NCBI RefSeq assembly: GCF_023036475.1
Contig: NZ_JAJQKI010000001.1
Span: 248,001 to 312,000 of the forward strand
Reading direction: 5' to 3'
From: Bacillus pinisoli
GTDB taxonomy: Bacteria > Bacillota > Bacilli > Bacillales > SA4
DNA: 64,000 nt
Below, piece by piece: positions 1-8,687 of the stretch (position 1 is the first letter of the stretch; each line of letters opens with the position of its first letter). The notes beneath the pieces are model-generated. The model saw only the letters and a program-made list of their open reading frames with translations, searched no databases and had not been told where the DNA came from. Position numbers and translations under genes: made by a program.

Positions 1-335
1 AAAGGAATTCCAAATACAGATTCAGGCGGTATGGCATGTAGCTGATCTTCTTTATAAATAAAGGAAATCCCTGTAGCGTTGTATGTCATTTCATCCTGAA
101 ATTCAAGATCCTGTAAAAATGGCAAGACACTCTCATGCCGGGCAACGATGGAATCGGCACCGGTTTCCATGACAAAACCATTTTCTTTTACCGTGCGTAT
201 TTTACCACCTAGATACTCGTTACTTTCAGCGAGAGTTAATTTCACATCTAAATTATTCTCTTTTTTATATTTTTGTAAGTAATGCATAGTTGATAGACCT
301 GTTATTCCACCACCTATAACAACGATTGTTTTCAT
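1..335 (-). CDS. hemY: Protoporphyrinogen/coproporphyrinogen oxidase, N-terminal part (cut by window edge)
   Basis: FAD enzyme of haem synthesis that oxidises (copro)porphyrinogen to porphyrin. About 111 codons are visible, starting at an ATG preceded by AAGGAG. The N-terminus has the Rossmann motif VVIGGGITGLS, then LGGKIRTV and an ETGADSIVARH segment, which match the family's FAD-binding start in order and spacing. The C-terminal three quarters lie outside the window. In Bacillus hemY is usually last in hemE-hemH-hemY, but here the gene upstream on the same strand is a FruR-like regulator, so this is either a relocated or a second copy. The family assignment is firm; which of the two porphyrinogen substrates is used cannot be read from this part. 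Confidence 0.88.
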   Translation of the reverse strand, partial: MKTIVVIGGGITGLSTMHYLQKYKKENNLDVKLTLAESNEYLGGKIRTVKENGFVMETGADSIVARHESVLPFLQDLEFQDEMTYNATGISFIYKEDQLHAIPPESVFGIP

Positions 336-462
336 ATATTCTCCTTCATAGTAAAAAAAATTTCACTATGAGTATTCTATCAAATAAGCTTAAGGGTTTC
401 CAAATAAAGCTTTATGACGCAAATTAATAGATAGTACTCTCTTCCACACTAAAACTATTTTA

Positions 463-1218
463 TTAAACGGTAGGAACTACCTCAAAACTTAAGTCTCCTT
501 TAAATTCTTCTAGCATCTCTTGATCTGTTTCATTGGTCAACACTGTTCCAGCTCCTAAATCTGCAACCTTAGCAAATGTTACTTCATGAAACTTTGTATG
601 ATCGGCTAATACGTATACTTTTTGACCAAGTCGAACAGCTAGCTCCTTAACAGCAGCTTCTTCAGGGTCCGGCGTTGTAAAACCGTATATCGGGTGAATG
701 CCATTGACTCCTATGAAGCTTTTATCAAACTGGTAGTTCTTTAAACCATCAACCGCCCCTCGCCCAATAAGAGCTTTTGTTTTACGTTTTATATATCCAC
801 CTGTTAAGAATGTATCTATATTTCTCTCTAATAATGCTTCTAAATGAGTAAGTCCATTTGTGACAATCTTAATGTCTTTTGCCGTAATATGCTTGATCAT
901 TTGGAACGTTGTGGTGCCTGCATCTAAAAATATACAATCTCCATCTTTTATAAGCCCTGCTGCATATTTGGCAACGGCCTCTTTTTCATGAAGGTTAATA
1001 GTTGATTTTTCATGAATGCTCAATTCCGCTCCCTTTTGTTTTAAAAGGGAAGCTCCTCCATGTACACGCTTTAGTTTCTTATTCTTCTCGAGCTGACTTA
1101 AATCTCTACGTATGGTAGATTCAGAAGAAGAAGTAGCCTCCACTAATTCATGAAGCTTAATCACTTCTTTTTCCTCCAAGAGTTCAAGAATAATGCGATG
1201 TCTTTCAGGCGTCAGCAT
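463..1218 (-). CDS. fruR: DeoR-family transcriptional repressor, FruR-like
   Basis: 251-residue DeoR-family regulator. Residues 1-58 form the winged helix-turn-helix (SESTIRRDLSQLE, then KRVHGGAS) and residues 75-230 the sugar-phosphate sensor domain (DAGTTTFQMI, TNGLTHLEAL, GFTTPDPEEAAV). The sequence pattern is closest to the Bacillus fructose-operon repressor FruR, whose effector is fructose 1-phosphate. The fructose kinase and PTS genes that normally follow fruR are absent; the next gene downstream is hemY. It is therefore an orphan regulator, and the effector is inferred from family resemblance only. A partial catabolite-responsive-element-like sequence lies about 40 bases upstream of the start. 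Confidence 0.8.
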   Translation of the reverse strand: MLTPERHRIILELLEEKEVIKLHELVEATSSSESTIRRDLSQLEKNKKLKRVHGGASLLKQKGAELSIHEKSTINLHEKEAVAKYAAGLIKDGDCIFLDAGTTTFQMIKHITAKDIKIVTNGLTHLEALLERNIDTFLTGGYIKRKTKALIGRGAVDGLKNYQFDKSFIGVNGIHPIYGFTTPDPEEAAVKELAVRLGQKVYVLADHTKFHEVTFAKVADLGAGTVLTNETDQEMLEEFKGDLSFEVVPTV

Positions 1219-1259
1219 CTGATCACTCCTATGATCTATAAAATGTTATTTATAATGTA

Positions 1260-1275
1260 CCGTAAGCGTTTAAGC
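1260..1275. promoter_or_regulatory. Possible catabolite-responsive element upstream of fruR
   Basis: CGTAAGCGTTTAAG matches the core of the CcpA box (TGWAARCGYTWNCA) at most positions but misses the outer T and CA. It lies in the fruR leader, where a CcpA site would be sensible. It is weak evidence. Confidence 0.3.
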
Positions 1276-1309
1276 TTTTACAAACAATTTCAATTAAAAC
1301 CTTTACTAT

Positions 1310-2299
1310 TCATCTTTCAGCATACGCATCAATGATGGCAGGAATATATAAAGCCTGCCCTTCTATATTTTTGAAGACATAGTAAGGTTGGAGCACTTGT
1401 CTTGAGTATCCAGGATGTTGTTCATGGTAGGCAAGCTCCATTTCCTTAATCACAAATCTCTCCATATTTTTTTCTAAAGGTAAGCTAAAATCCTGCACAT
1501 ACAGGTGAAGCCAGTTCCCTTTTTGAAGTTCCTCCAATGCTTCTTTAGGTGTTCTTGTTGGATAATAGCTTTCTTCAATAATAGGTCTTCTTCTTCCCTC
1601 TATGGAGATGGCTCTCCCTTCTTGATCAAATGCAACTTTTAGCGGTTTATCTGCATATACTTTATATCCATTCACATACCGATAGTAAACCACCGTCCAA
1701 TAACCGTTCTCATGTTGAATGGTAGTTGGAGTTGAAGAATCTTCCATGATTAAATCACCAAGTATCTCTTTTGCTTTTTGTTCAATATTTCTTTTATTTA
1801 TTTGATTCATCTTTTCTGTTAGAGGATGTACACCAGCAAAATATATTCCTGAATATGAGGGATGGTACTCTAATACTTTATGGTATTGATGGAAGGATGC
1901 TAGCAGGTCTTTATGTTCTAATGCGTAGCTACTTTGCATATACACGGGGAGTTCTTGTGGAACTGTTGGAAACTCAGTATCCAGTTCTATATGATGAATA
2001 GTTATGTTAATATCTGTTTGTGAACTATGTTGTAAGACTCCAAATGCCATTGGTTCCAATTTTTCAGGTGCATCATCCACCCAGAACTGTCCCTCCATAG
2101 GGTAAACAAGATCTGATGGGTTTCCCCATTCTCTTGGTACATGACTCATACATGGGTTACAACGTAGTAAAGGTTTATACTCTTTTAACAATGAAGTTAT
2201 CAGCTTTTTTGGGTGTTCATGTCCGACCTTTGTTTCTTCAAAGCATCCAGATAATACAAGTAATGCAAGCGTGATAGTAAAATAAGCTCTAATCTTCAT
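1310..2299 (-). CDS. Lipoprotein of unknown function
   Basis: 329 residues from an ATG with GGGAGGTG at good spacing; an upstream in-frame start lacks a site and was not used. The first 20 residues are a lipoprotein signal ending in the lipobox LSGC, so the mature protein should be lipid-anchored on the outer face of the membrane. After the anchor come an RCNPCMSH motif (two Cys and a His, possibly metal or redox) and a long alpha/beta region with the stretch GYWTVVYYRYVNGYKVYADK. I do not recognise the family. It stands between fruR and pduL with its own ribosome-binding site and is probably monocistronic. Confidence 0.75.
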   Translation of the reverse strand: MKIRAYFTITLALLVLSGCFEETKVGHEHPKKLITSLLKEYKPLLRCNPCMSHVPREWGNPSDLVYPMEGQFWVDDAPEKLEPMAFGVLQHSSQTDINITIHHIELDTEFPTVPQELPVYMQSSYALEHKDLLASFHQYHKVLEYHPSYSGIYFAGVHPLTEKMNQINKRNIEQKAKEILGDLIMEDSSTPTTIQHENGYWTVVYYRYVNGYKVYADKPLKVAFDQEGRAISIEGRRRPIIEESYYPTRTPKEALEELQKGNWLHLYVQDFSLPLEKNMERFVIKEMELAYHEQHPGYSRQVLQPYYVFKNIEGQALYIPAIIDAYAER

Positions 2300-2379
2300 T
2301 CTGACACCTCCCATTAATGAACGTATCAAAATCGTTTAATTAAATTGTATATTTTTACCACATTACCATCAAGCAGAAT

Positions 2380-2416
2380 TTTTCAAGAGAAAGAGCATTG
2401 CCTACTGACAATGCCC
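2380..2416 (-). terminator. Rho-independent terminator of pduL
   Basis: On the minus strand GGCATTG pairs with CAATGCT-type sequence and is followed by a T-rich CTTTCTCTTG tail, 20 bases after the pduL stop. Confidence 0.6.
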
Positions 2417-2434
2417 TTAGTAGCTAGTATATGT

Positions 2435-3001
2435 TTACTTAACAATCCTTACAGTATCACCAGTTTTTAACCCCGAAGCATTTGCTTCATCTGTATCGAT
2501 ATGTAAATCGAGCGCGTACGTGTCTTTAACTCTTATTAAGACTTGATGGAAGGTCAAACTTCTTTCCCCCACCGTTTCAATGCTTACGTATTCTCCGTCA
2601 GTTACGTTGAATTGGGTTGCATCGTCTGAGGTCATATGTATATGACGCTCGGCAATAATAACCCCCTGTTCAATGGTAACTTCACCCTGTGGTCCGACAA
2701 TCTTAATCCCCGGTGTTCCTTCAATATTTCCAGAAGAACGAATGGGTGCCTTCACCCCAAGTGAAAAGGAATCGGTTAAAGAAATCTCAAGCTGTGTTAA
2801 ACTTCGGACTGGCCCCAGCACTCTCACACTAGGAAACTCTCCCTTTGGTCCAACTACTTTGACCGTCTCATTGGCTGCGAATTCACCTGGTTGGGAAAGT
2901 TCTTTTAAACTCGTTAACGTGTATCCTTCTCCAAAGAGTATTTCTACATGTTCTTGCATTAAGTGGATATGTCTATTTGAGACACCTACTGGAATATTCA
3001 T
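2435..3001 (-). CDS. pduL: Phosphate propanoyltransferase/acetyltransferase PduL
   Basis: 188 residues. PduL interconverts acyl-CoA and acyl-phosphate (propionyl or acetyl) and is unrelated in fold to Pta. Both zinc-binding signatures are visible: VSNRHIHL at residues 7-14 and AERHIHMT near 117-124, each giving paired histidines, followed by a C-terminal beta barrel ending KTGDTVRI. No microcompartment or diol-dehydratase genes are nearby and there is no encapsulation peptide-like extension, so it is probably the free housekeeping form used in acetate or propionate metabolism. Confidence 0.93.
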   Translation of the reverse strand: MNIPVGVSNRHIHLMQEHVEILFGEGYTLTSLKELSQPGEFAANETVKVVGPKGEFPSVRVLGPVRSLTQLEISLTDSFSLGVKAPIRSSGNIEGTPGIKIVGPQGEVTIEQGVIIAERHIHMTSDDATQFNVTDGEYVSIETVGERSLTFHQVLIRVKDTYALDLHIDTDEANASGLKTGDTVRIVK

Positions 3002-3093
3002 CCTTTAATGACCTCTTTCTTTAGCTATATAAAAGTATCACACAAGTAGTATGTACGATATAAAAAACATTACTCTGATATAAGGTAGCTATT

Positions 3094-4206
3094 CTATGCA
3101 GTTTTGTCATTACTTTTCAAACCGAAAAAAGGTCTAAGTAAATGAGTAGGCTTTATTAAAAAATGATAGATAGAAATGATAAGTGAAAACGAAATGACCG
3201 ATAATAGTAGGTATTTAACTACAATATTCATCTGAAGATTTATCATGTAATATCCCAAAATGACAATCACAGGCTGATGAATGATATAAAACGGCATAGT
3301 GGCTTCACTACAATACTTTAGAACAAAGTTATCTTTATTAAGAAATCGATCTCCTAAGTAAAAAACAAATAATAGCCAACTCAAACAATTTACAACCTTC
3401 ACACTATGAAAAATGATAGTACCATGCTGTTGTTCAAAGAATAACCATACATAGGTAGCACTTGTTAACAAAGAGATAATACCAATAGGTATTCCGTACT
3501 TTCTCAAAAGTTTCCTAAAATCTGTTCTAACTAAGAAATAGTAACCAAATAGGAAGATAATGAAATAAAACAGAATGTCCCACCCACCTAAATTAACGAG
3601 ATCGACAAATAACGAAAGAATAATTAGAGGAATGGCTAGCCATATAATATGTGTGATGTTAAACGGTCTGTTTTCGATTTTCGTATGTTTACCTAATAGT
3701 AAGATTGGAAGTAGGAGGGTAGTGAAAATGATGAGCAAAAATAAATACCAGAGATGAAGGCCAACAAATGCAAGGTTCCCGCTCCCCCCTATCGACAAGT
3801 ATAGGCCATCAAAAGCATGAGGAATAAATTCCAAGAAACTTCCTTTAAACTGACCAAGTGTTAATCGCTCAATATAAACTTGAGGTGGGGATAGGAAAAA
3901 AACACCGAGAAGTAGTGGAATTCCTAACCGAATATACCTTTCTTTTATAAATACTACTCCTGATCTTTTCTTCAGAGAATGAAAGGTACTCATACCGGAT
4001 ATGACAAAAAACAAAGGCATAATCCATGTTCCGAGTAGTACGTTTAATGCAACGAAATATTGATCATCCAGTTCATTATTCTTCACATGCCATGGAAATG
4101 TATTAAAAAACATGGAACAATGAAATAAGAATACAAGAATGATAGCAAAGACCCTAATCCAATCTAAATCATAATAACGTTCAGCGCTTTGTCTATTTTC
4201 CATCAA
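3094..4206 (-). CDS. Membrane acyltransferase, acyltransferase-3 (OafA/YrhL-like) family
   Basis: 370 residues with about ten hydrophobic segments. The first helix carries the family's DLDWIRVFAIILVFLFH start, whose His is the conserved catalytic residue, and the second region has FVISGMSTFHSL followed by RYIRLGIPLLLG. Such proteins transfer acyl groups across the membrane to polysaccharides, peptidoglycan or glycolipids. The substrate cannot be inferred: the flanking genes (pduL and sodA) are unrelated and no glycan cluster is near. The start ATG has only a weak ribosome-binding site. Confidence 0.85.
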   Translation of the reverse strand: MMENRQSAERYYDLDWIRVFAIILVFLFHCSMFFNTFPWHVKNNELDDQYFVALNVLLGTWIMPLFFVISGMSTFHSLKKRSGVVFIKERYIRLGIPLLLGVFFLSPPQVYIERLTLGQFKGSFLEFIPHAFDGLYLSIGGSGNLAFVGLHLWYLFLLIIFTTLLLPILLLGKHTKIENRPFNITHIIWLAIPLIILSLFVDLVNLGGWDILFYFIIFLFGYYFLVRTDFRKLLRKYGIPIGIISLLTSATYVWLFFEQQHGTIIFHSVKVVNCLSWLLFVFYLGDRFLNKDNFVLKYCSEATMPFYIIHQPVIVILGYYMINLQMNIVVKYLLLSVISFSLIISIYHFLIKPTHLLRPFFGLKSNDKTA

Positions 4207-4292
4207 TCCATCTCCGTCCTATCCGACACCTATATATGTAAGTTTCTGGAATATATATAATTCTATTTTAAAGGATTGCCGCGTTTTTGAAT

Positions 4293-4328
4293 ACAAAAAA
4301 GCGAGCTATCTTTATAGATAACTCGCTT
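4293..4328 (-). terminator. Terminator of sodA
   Basis: An 11-bp stem (GCGAGTTATCT paired with AGATAGCTCGC) around a short loop is followed by TTTTTT on the minus strand, ten bases after the sodA stop. Confidence 0.9.
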
Positions 4329-4337
4329 ACGAATTAA

Positions 4338-4955
4338 TTAAGCTAATTCCGCCTCATATTTCTTCGCAACAACATCCCAGTTAATGATGTTAAAGAAGCT
4401 TGAAATATAATCTGGTCTTCTGTTTTGATAATTTAAGTAGTACGCATGCTCCCACACATCTAAACCAAGAACAGCTACTTTTCCTTCCATGACAGGGTTA
4501 TCTTGGTTAGGAGTACTTGTTACTTCTAATGCTCCATTTTCATTCACTACAAGCCATGCCCAACCAGAACCGAAGCGAGTGGTTGCTGCTTTTGCAAACT
4601 CCTCTTTAAAGCTGTCGAAGCTTCCGAAGCTGCTTACAATTGCATCAGCAAGTTTACCAGCTGGAGCTACTTCATTTGAACCTGGTGCGATTACTTCCCA
4701 GAATAATGTATGGTTTAAATGACCACCACCATTATTTCTAACAGCCGTACGAACTGCTTCAGGAACAGCGTCAAGGTTCTTTAACAGGTTCTCTAGAGAC
4801 TTATCTTGTAATTCCGCTTTTCCTTCTAAAGCTGCATTTAAGTTATTTACGTAGGTTTGATGATGTTTTCCGTAATGAATTTCCATTGTTGCTTGATCAA
4901 TATGTGGCTCTAGTGCATCAAATGCATAGCCTAATGTAGGTAATGAGTATGTCAT
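4338..4955 (-). CDS. sodA: Superoxide dismutase (Mn/Fe type)
   Basis: 205 residues, full length for the family; dismutates superoxide in the cytoplasm. Metal ligands are visible: His in [10 protein letters not shown] (about residue 27), His in HLNHTLFW (about 81), and Asp and His in the LDVWEHAYY signature (about 163 and 167). NGGGHLNH and FGSGWAWLV are standard. A clear promoter and a double dyad lie upstream, facing a divergently transcribed SufR-like regulator, so control by that protein is likely but inferred. Confidence 0.97.
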   Translation of the reverse strand: MTYSLPTLGYAFDALEPHIDQATMEIHYGKHHQTYVNNLNAALEGKAELQDKSLENLLKNLDAVPEAVRTAVRNNGGGHLNHTLFWEVIAPGSNEVAPAGKLADAIVSSFGSFDSFKEEFAKAATTRFGSGWAWLVVNENGALEVTSTPNQDNPVMEGKVAVLGLDVWEHAYYLNYQNRRPDYISSFFNIINWDVVAKKYEAELA

Positions 4956-4985
4956 AACTAAAATCCTCCAAAATTTTATGTATTT

Positions 4986-5019
4986 TATACTTTATATACT
5001 ATAAGGTATAATAAGTATA
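4986..5019. promoter_or_regulatory. Double inverted repeat in the sodA leader, candidate operator
   Basis: Outer arms TATACTT and AAGTATA enclose a second pair (TATACT and GGTATA) in a very AT-rich stretch. The dyad begins at the sodA -10 box and runs downstream, so a bound protein would block sodA transcription. It sits between sodA and the divergent Fe-S-type regulator, whose target it may be. Confidence 0.45.
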
Positions 5020-5041
5020 TAACCAGAATACCTAAAATCAA
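5014..5041 (-). promoter_or_regulatory. sodA promoter (sigma-A type)
   Basis: On the minus strand TTGATT is followed after 16 bases by TATACT, about 60 bases upstream of the sodA start. Confidence 0.55.
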
Positions 5042-5219
5042 TGAATCTTTCAATTATTTTGCTCAGGCTTTTTCTATTACATCCTATTACTTTCAACTTT
5101 TTATACTTTACTATATAATTAATTTAAGATTTTGATTGCTAATGTTGGGTAGTGCAGCGAGGTATTGCACTATTTTTTATTTTTCATATATGTGTCTTTT
5201 ATTGAATGAGGTGATCCCA

Positions 5220-5846
5220 TTGATCAAAACAAAAAAGAATACGAGAGATATCATTCTAGATTTACTAAAAAAAGAGGTTAGCCTGACCGTTAACCAACTT
5301 ACTAGTCACTTAAATATCACACATATGGCAGTAAGAAAGCACCTTGATTTGTTAGAAAAAGAGGGATTCATAACATCTTCTGAAATGAAACAGCCGATGG
5401 GCCGCCCGCTCCAATTGTATTCATTAACCGATAAAGGGGAACAATCTTTTCCAAGAAACTATGAAGGGCTAACTGTTGAATTCCTTAACGATATTAAAGA
5501 CATGTATGGTGAAGACACCGTTTCTCTATTATTCAAAAAAAGAGAAGAGCGTCTCACAGAAGAGTATAAACGTCGATTAAATCAACCTAGTTTTCAAGAA
5601 AATGTAACTGAGATTGTTAACATCCAAAATGAAAAAGGATATATGGCACAGCTACATCAATTAAATGAAAATTCCTTTGAACTGGTTGAATATAATTGTC
5701 CTATCTTTTCAGTAGCAAAAGACTTTAAAGTGGCTTGTAAATGTGAAACCAACTTATTTAAAACCGTCTTAAACACTGACCACGTACAAAGAATTAATTG
5801 TAAAACAGACGGTGACGACCATTGCAGGTTTATCATTAACCAATAA
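5220..5846 (+). CDS. SufR-like winged-helix regulator with cysteine-rich sensor domain
   Basis: 208 residues from a TTG start that has GAGGTG six bases upstream; longer in-frame starts lack a site. Residues 1-70 form a DeoR/ArsR-type helix-turn-helix (HMAVRKHLDLLEKEGF then GRPLQLYSLT). The C-terminal third holds Cys in the order NC-x12-C-x-C, then NC-x7-C in INCKTDGDDHCRF. This resembles SufR, an iron-sulfur-cluster repressor, although the spacing after the second Cys differs from the cyanobacterial pattern. It is divergent from sodA, which fits a redox or iron-sulfur sensor. The cluster itself is inferred. Confidence 0.82.
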   Translation: MIKTKKNTRDIILDLLKKEVSLTVNQLTSHLNITHMAVRKHLDLLEKEGFITSSEMKQPMGRPLQLYSLTDKGEQSFPRNYEGLTVEFLNDIKDMYGEDTVSLLFKKREERLTEEYKRRLNQPSFQENVTEIVNIQNEKGYMAQLHQLNENSFELVEYNCPIFSVAKDFKVACKCETNLFKTVLNTDHVQRINCKTDGDDHCRFIINQ

Positions 5847-5861
5847 TAGATAGTAAAACAG

Positions 5862-5893
5862 AAAAATCGAGGTGGATCACCTCGATTTTTTTT
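5862..5893 (+). terminator. Terminator of the SufR-like gene
   Basis: AAATCGAGGTG and CACCTCGATTT form an 11-bp stem followed by a T run, 18 bases after the stop. Confidence 0.92.
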
Positions 5894-5944
5894 GTTTATG
5901 TCTGTATACTGCCCTCCGCACTCGTTGCTCGATCAAGTAAATAT

Positions 5945-6068
5945 TGGTTTATGCGTGAGTTTGGAGGATTTATGCGTCAAATTTTTATTTTATGCGCTAT
6001 TTTCAAAATTTATGCGTCAAATTTCATGATTTATGCGTCAATTTCAAAATATATGCGTCTGCCTTAAA
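5945..6068. repeat. Six tandem degenerate repeats, 20-21-nt period, TTTATGCGTC core
   Basis: TGCG recurs at 5952, 5973, 5993, 6013, 6034 and 6054, spaced 21, 20, 20, 21 and 20 bases. Each unit begins TTTATGCGTC or a near variant and continues with an A/T-rich half. The array lies between two convergent terminators, where no gene is present. It has the same period and TGCG core as the larger array at 39.2-39.7 kb. Confidence 0.85.
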
Positions 6069-6075
6069 ACTGGCG

Positions 6076-6104
6076 CAAAAAAAGACGAGCATCCCTGCTC
6101 GTCC
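6076..6104 (-). terminator. Terminator of trhO
   Basis: On the minus strand GACGAGCA and TGCTCGTC form a stem, followed by TTTTTTTG; the stem abuts the trhO stop. Confidence 0.88.
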
Positions 6105-7064
6105 CTAAACTTGCACTTCGTTCTTTAATTCGCTAACGCGTTGAGCCACTTGCTCCTCTGTTAATTGATGCTCAGCCACATAACGGTTTCTTGGATGTAC
6201 GCGACATTCATGTGTACAACCTCTTAAATACTTATGCTCGTTTTCTTCTGACGTAATAATCTTCTTGTTGCACGCTGGATTTGCACAGTTCACATATCGT
6301 TCACATGGCTCACCAGTAAAGTGGTCTTTACCGACAATTACATGTTCAGTACGGTTTACAGGTACACTAATTCGTTCATCAAATACATAACACTGACCAT
6401 CCCATAATTTCCCTTGTACTTCTGGGTCTTTACCGTACGTTACGATACCCCCATGTAACTGGGATACATCCTCAAAGCCTTCTTTAACAAGCCAGCCTGA
6501 GAACTTCTCACAACGAATTCCACCCGTACAGTATGTGAGGATCTTTTTCCCTTCTAGTACGTCTTTATTTTCCCTGATCCAATCTGGAAGTTCACGGAAG
6601 TTCTGAATTTCCGGCTTAATTGCTCCACGGAAATGTCCTAAGTCGTATTCATAGTCATTTCTCGCATCAATAACAACCGTATCTGGATCTTGCATGGCTT
6701 CGAAAAATGCAACTGGCTCTAAATATTTACCTGTTGTTTGAAGTGGATTTACATCGTCTTCTAAACGAAGGGTAACCAGTTCTTTTCTATGTCTAACGTG
6801 CATCTTTTTAAAGGCATGGGTATCCGCTTCATCAATCTTAAATACCATTTCAGCAAATCTTGGATCAGCTTTCATTGCATCCATATATTGCTCGGTTTGT
6901 TCAAACGTACCTGAAACAGTACCATTAATTCCTTCTTCTGCCACAAGAATTCTTCCCTTTAAGCCAAGTGACTTACAGAACTCTAAGTGTTTAGCTGCAA
7001 ACTCTTCATAGTTAGAAATGTGAACATACATGTAATATAGTAAAACTCTATATGAATTTGTCAT
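6105..7064 (-). CDS. trhO: tRNA uridine(34) hydroxylase, rhodanese-type
   Basis: 319 residues from an ATG with AGGAGTG at good spacing. TrhO makes 5-hydroxyuridine at the wobble position of tRNA. The N-terminal acylphosphatase-like domain (to about residue 95; [16 protein letters not shown]) is followed by a rhodanese domain ([13 protein letters not shown] then the active Cys in [10 protein letters not shown]) and a C-terminal cysteine-rich zinc region ([19 protein letters not shown]). The arrangement and length are complete for the family. It is a single gene with its own terminator. Confidence 0.95.
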   Translation of the reverse strand: MTNSYRVLLYYMYVHISNYEEFAAKHLEFCKSLGLKGRILVAEEGINGTVSGTFEQTEQYMDAMKADPRFAEMVFKIDEADTHAFKKMHVRHRKELVTLRLEDDVNPLQTTGKYLEPVAFFEAMQDPDTVVIDARNDYEYDLGHFRGAIKPEIQNFRELPDWIRENKDVLEGKKILTYCTGGIRCEKFSGWLVKEGFEDVSQLHGGIVTYGKDPEVQGKLWDGQCYVFDERISVPVNRTEHVIVGKDHFTGEPCERYVNCANPACNKKIITSEENEHKYLRGCTHECRVHPRNRYVAEHQLTEEQVAQRVSELKNEVQV

Positions 7065-7119
7065 TTTATACACTCCTATCAAGCTATCTTTTTAGCGAAA
7101 TTACATTATACTTACACAA

Positions 7120-7152
7120 ATAAAAAAAGTTGTCAGCACAACTTTTTTAATG
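7120..7152. terminator. Palindromic hairpin, bidirectional terminator-like
   Basis: AAAAAAGTTGT, loop CAGC, ACAACTTTTTT is a near-perfect palindrome with T runs on both strands, between trhO and the DUF1450 gene. Confidence 0.6.
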
Positions 7153-7218
7153 AGAATATATGTCTTTTTTTAAACTAAATAGTATAAAAAAGATATTATT
7201 ATTAGAACATAATTACGA

Positions 7219-7257
7219 TAAAAAAGCAATCAACGGACGCCTTCTTCCATCCGTTTA
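7219..7257 (-). terminator. Terminator of the DUF1450 gene
   Basis: AACGGA and TCCGTT pair on the minus strand and are followed by GATTGCTTTTTTA, just after the stop at 7272. Confidence 0.5.
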
Positions 7258-7271
7258 CAACTACTTCCAAA

Positions 7272-7520
7272 TCATGACATGTATTCTTCTAACTCTTTTT
7301 CAATTTGAAGTCTAATCTTATCCATACATTCTTCCACTGTTTTAGCAAACACCCGTTTTCCATTAACAATGGCATATGGACTTTTGGCGCACATTCCACA
7401 GAAGGATAAACAGGTGTTCATTATAACAGAAACCTCTGGGTATTCTGATTCTAAGATACTCTCAACATCAACTTGTGTAATAAAACTTGCATCACATATT
7501 TCGACTACCACTATGCCCAT
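7272..7520 (-). CDS. DUF1450 (YuzB-like) small cysteine protein
   Basis: 82 residues with AAAGGAGA before the ATG. The family signature TCLSFCGMCA, holding three Cys in a thioredoxin-like context, is followed by PYAIVNGKRVFAKT. Bacillus YuzB proteins share the C-L-S-x-C-G-x-C pattern; their function is unknown, although the pattern suggests an iron-sulfur or thiol ligand site. The gene lies downstream of a pirin gene on the same strand, about 50 bases away, and may be co-transcribed with it. Confidence 0.85.
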   Translation of the reverse strand: MGIVVVEICDASFITQVDVESILESEYPEVSVIMNTCLSFCGMCAKSPYAIVNGKRVFAKTVEECMDKIRLQIEKELEEYMS

Positions 7521-7570
7521 CCTATTTCTCCTTTCTGTATTATGGCCGCTTAATTCCTAAACAAGTTTCT

Positions 7571-8434
7571 TTATCTAGCGGGAGGACCAAACTTTCCCTC
7601 ATGAAAATCACGATACGCTTGCTTAATCTCTTCCATTGTATTCATCACAAACGGTCCATAAGGGACAATTTCTTCTTTTATAGGTACTCCTGAGTATACT
7701 AAAAGTTTGGACCTTCTGCTATTGGATTTTATTTTCAGTTCACTAAAACGCCTTTCATTTCCTTCCTCATTAAAGGTAAGGGTTGCGACACCATGTTTTG
7801 TCAAAGGAACAGAGCTTTCACCAAGTTCTACATCACCTGAAAGAACATATAAAAAAGCATTATGGTTTTCGGGTAAAAGAAGCGTATACTCTGTATCTTT
7901 GCCAAGTGTTAGCTCAGATAAAGTGATCGGCACGACGGATTCTAACGGCCCTTTAACACCTGCAATATCTCCAGAAAAAACTTTAATGGCCCCTCCTTCA
8001 AAGGCTACGACAGGAGCATCTTCTGAATAGACATTCTGATAACTGGCTTCCGTTTTCCGTAAACTCTTAGGAAGATTTAACCATAGCTGAAGAGTGTGCG
8101 CAATATCATCTCCAACTCCTTCTTCAGCATGTCTTGCTGCCCATCCGGCGTTCATATATTGAACATCTCCAGGCTCTAGTATATCTCGACCACCTGCATT
8201 ATCAATATGCTCTAATCTTCCATCGACGACGTATGTCACCGTTTGAAACCCACGATGAGGATGATCAGAAAACGTTCCTCGCTTAAACCAATCCTCTGCC
8301 ATCAAAATAAATGGATCAAAATCATACCAACAATCAACTGGAAGAACCCACCCTTTTTGAATAGATGGAAACCCAACTTCCTGATATTGAACATACCAAT
8401 GCTCTTTTACATCACGTAGAAATAGGTCACTCAT
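7571..8434 (-). CDS. Pirin-family cupin protein
   Basis: About 287 residues of a bicupin. The iron-binding signature HPHRGFQTVTYVVDG is at about residue 58, followed by HIDNAGGRDILEPGDVQYMNAGWAARHAEE, of which the key residues are His, His, His and Glu. Some pirins are quercetin dioxygenases and others redox-sensing co-regulators. Two ATGs two codons apart are possible; the second was chosen because its distance from GAGGGGG is better. It precedes the DUF1450 gene on the same strand. The substrate is unknown. Confidence 0.9.
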   Translation of the reverse strand: MSDLFLRDVKEHWYVQYQEVGFPSIQKGWVLPVDCWYDFDPFILMAEDWFKRGTFSDHPHRGFQTVTYVVDGRLEHIDNAGGRDILEPGDVQYMNAGWAARHAEEGVGDDIAHTLQLWLNLPKSLRKTEASYQNVYSEDAPVVAFEGGAIKVFSGDIAGVKGPLESVVPITLSELTLGKDTEYTLLLPENHNAFLYVLSGDVELGESSVPLTKHGVATLTFNEEGNERRFSELKIKSNSRRSKLLVYSGVPIKEEIVPYGPFVMNTMEEIKQAYRDFHEGKFGPPAR

Positions 8435-8687
8435 GTTCATAATCCCCCTCTTCCTTTAGTTGCTATAGCAACAATAAACCGGTTTTTATTATGTTCATTC
8501 CTACTATGAAGTCATCTACATTTTATACATAAAGGTTTAAAAATATAGGCTTATTACATCATAAAGGCAAAAATTAAGCAATCGTTTTGCACTTCCCCTA
8601 TCTAATCTAATGAAACTGTGGTGACGGTACTCCTCACTTGGTGTTACTATTATAGTAGTAAAGTAGAAATCCAAAGCAGGTGATTCC

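Noticed and set aside
1150..1335. Plus-strand open frame of 61 codons
   Set aside because: It overlaps the start of the FruR-like gene, is low in sense content and has no ribosome-binding site.
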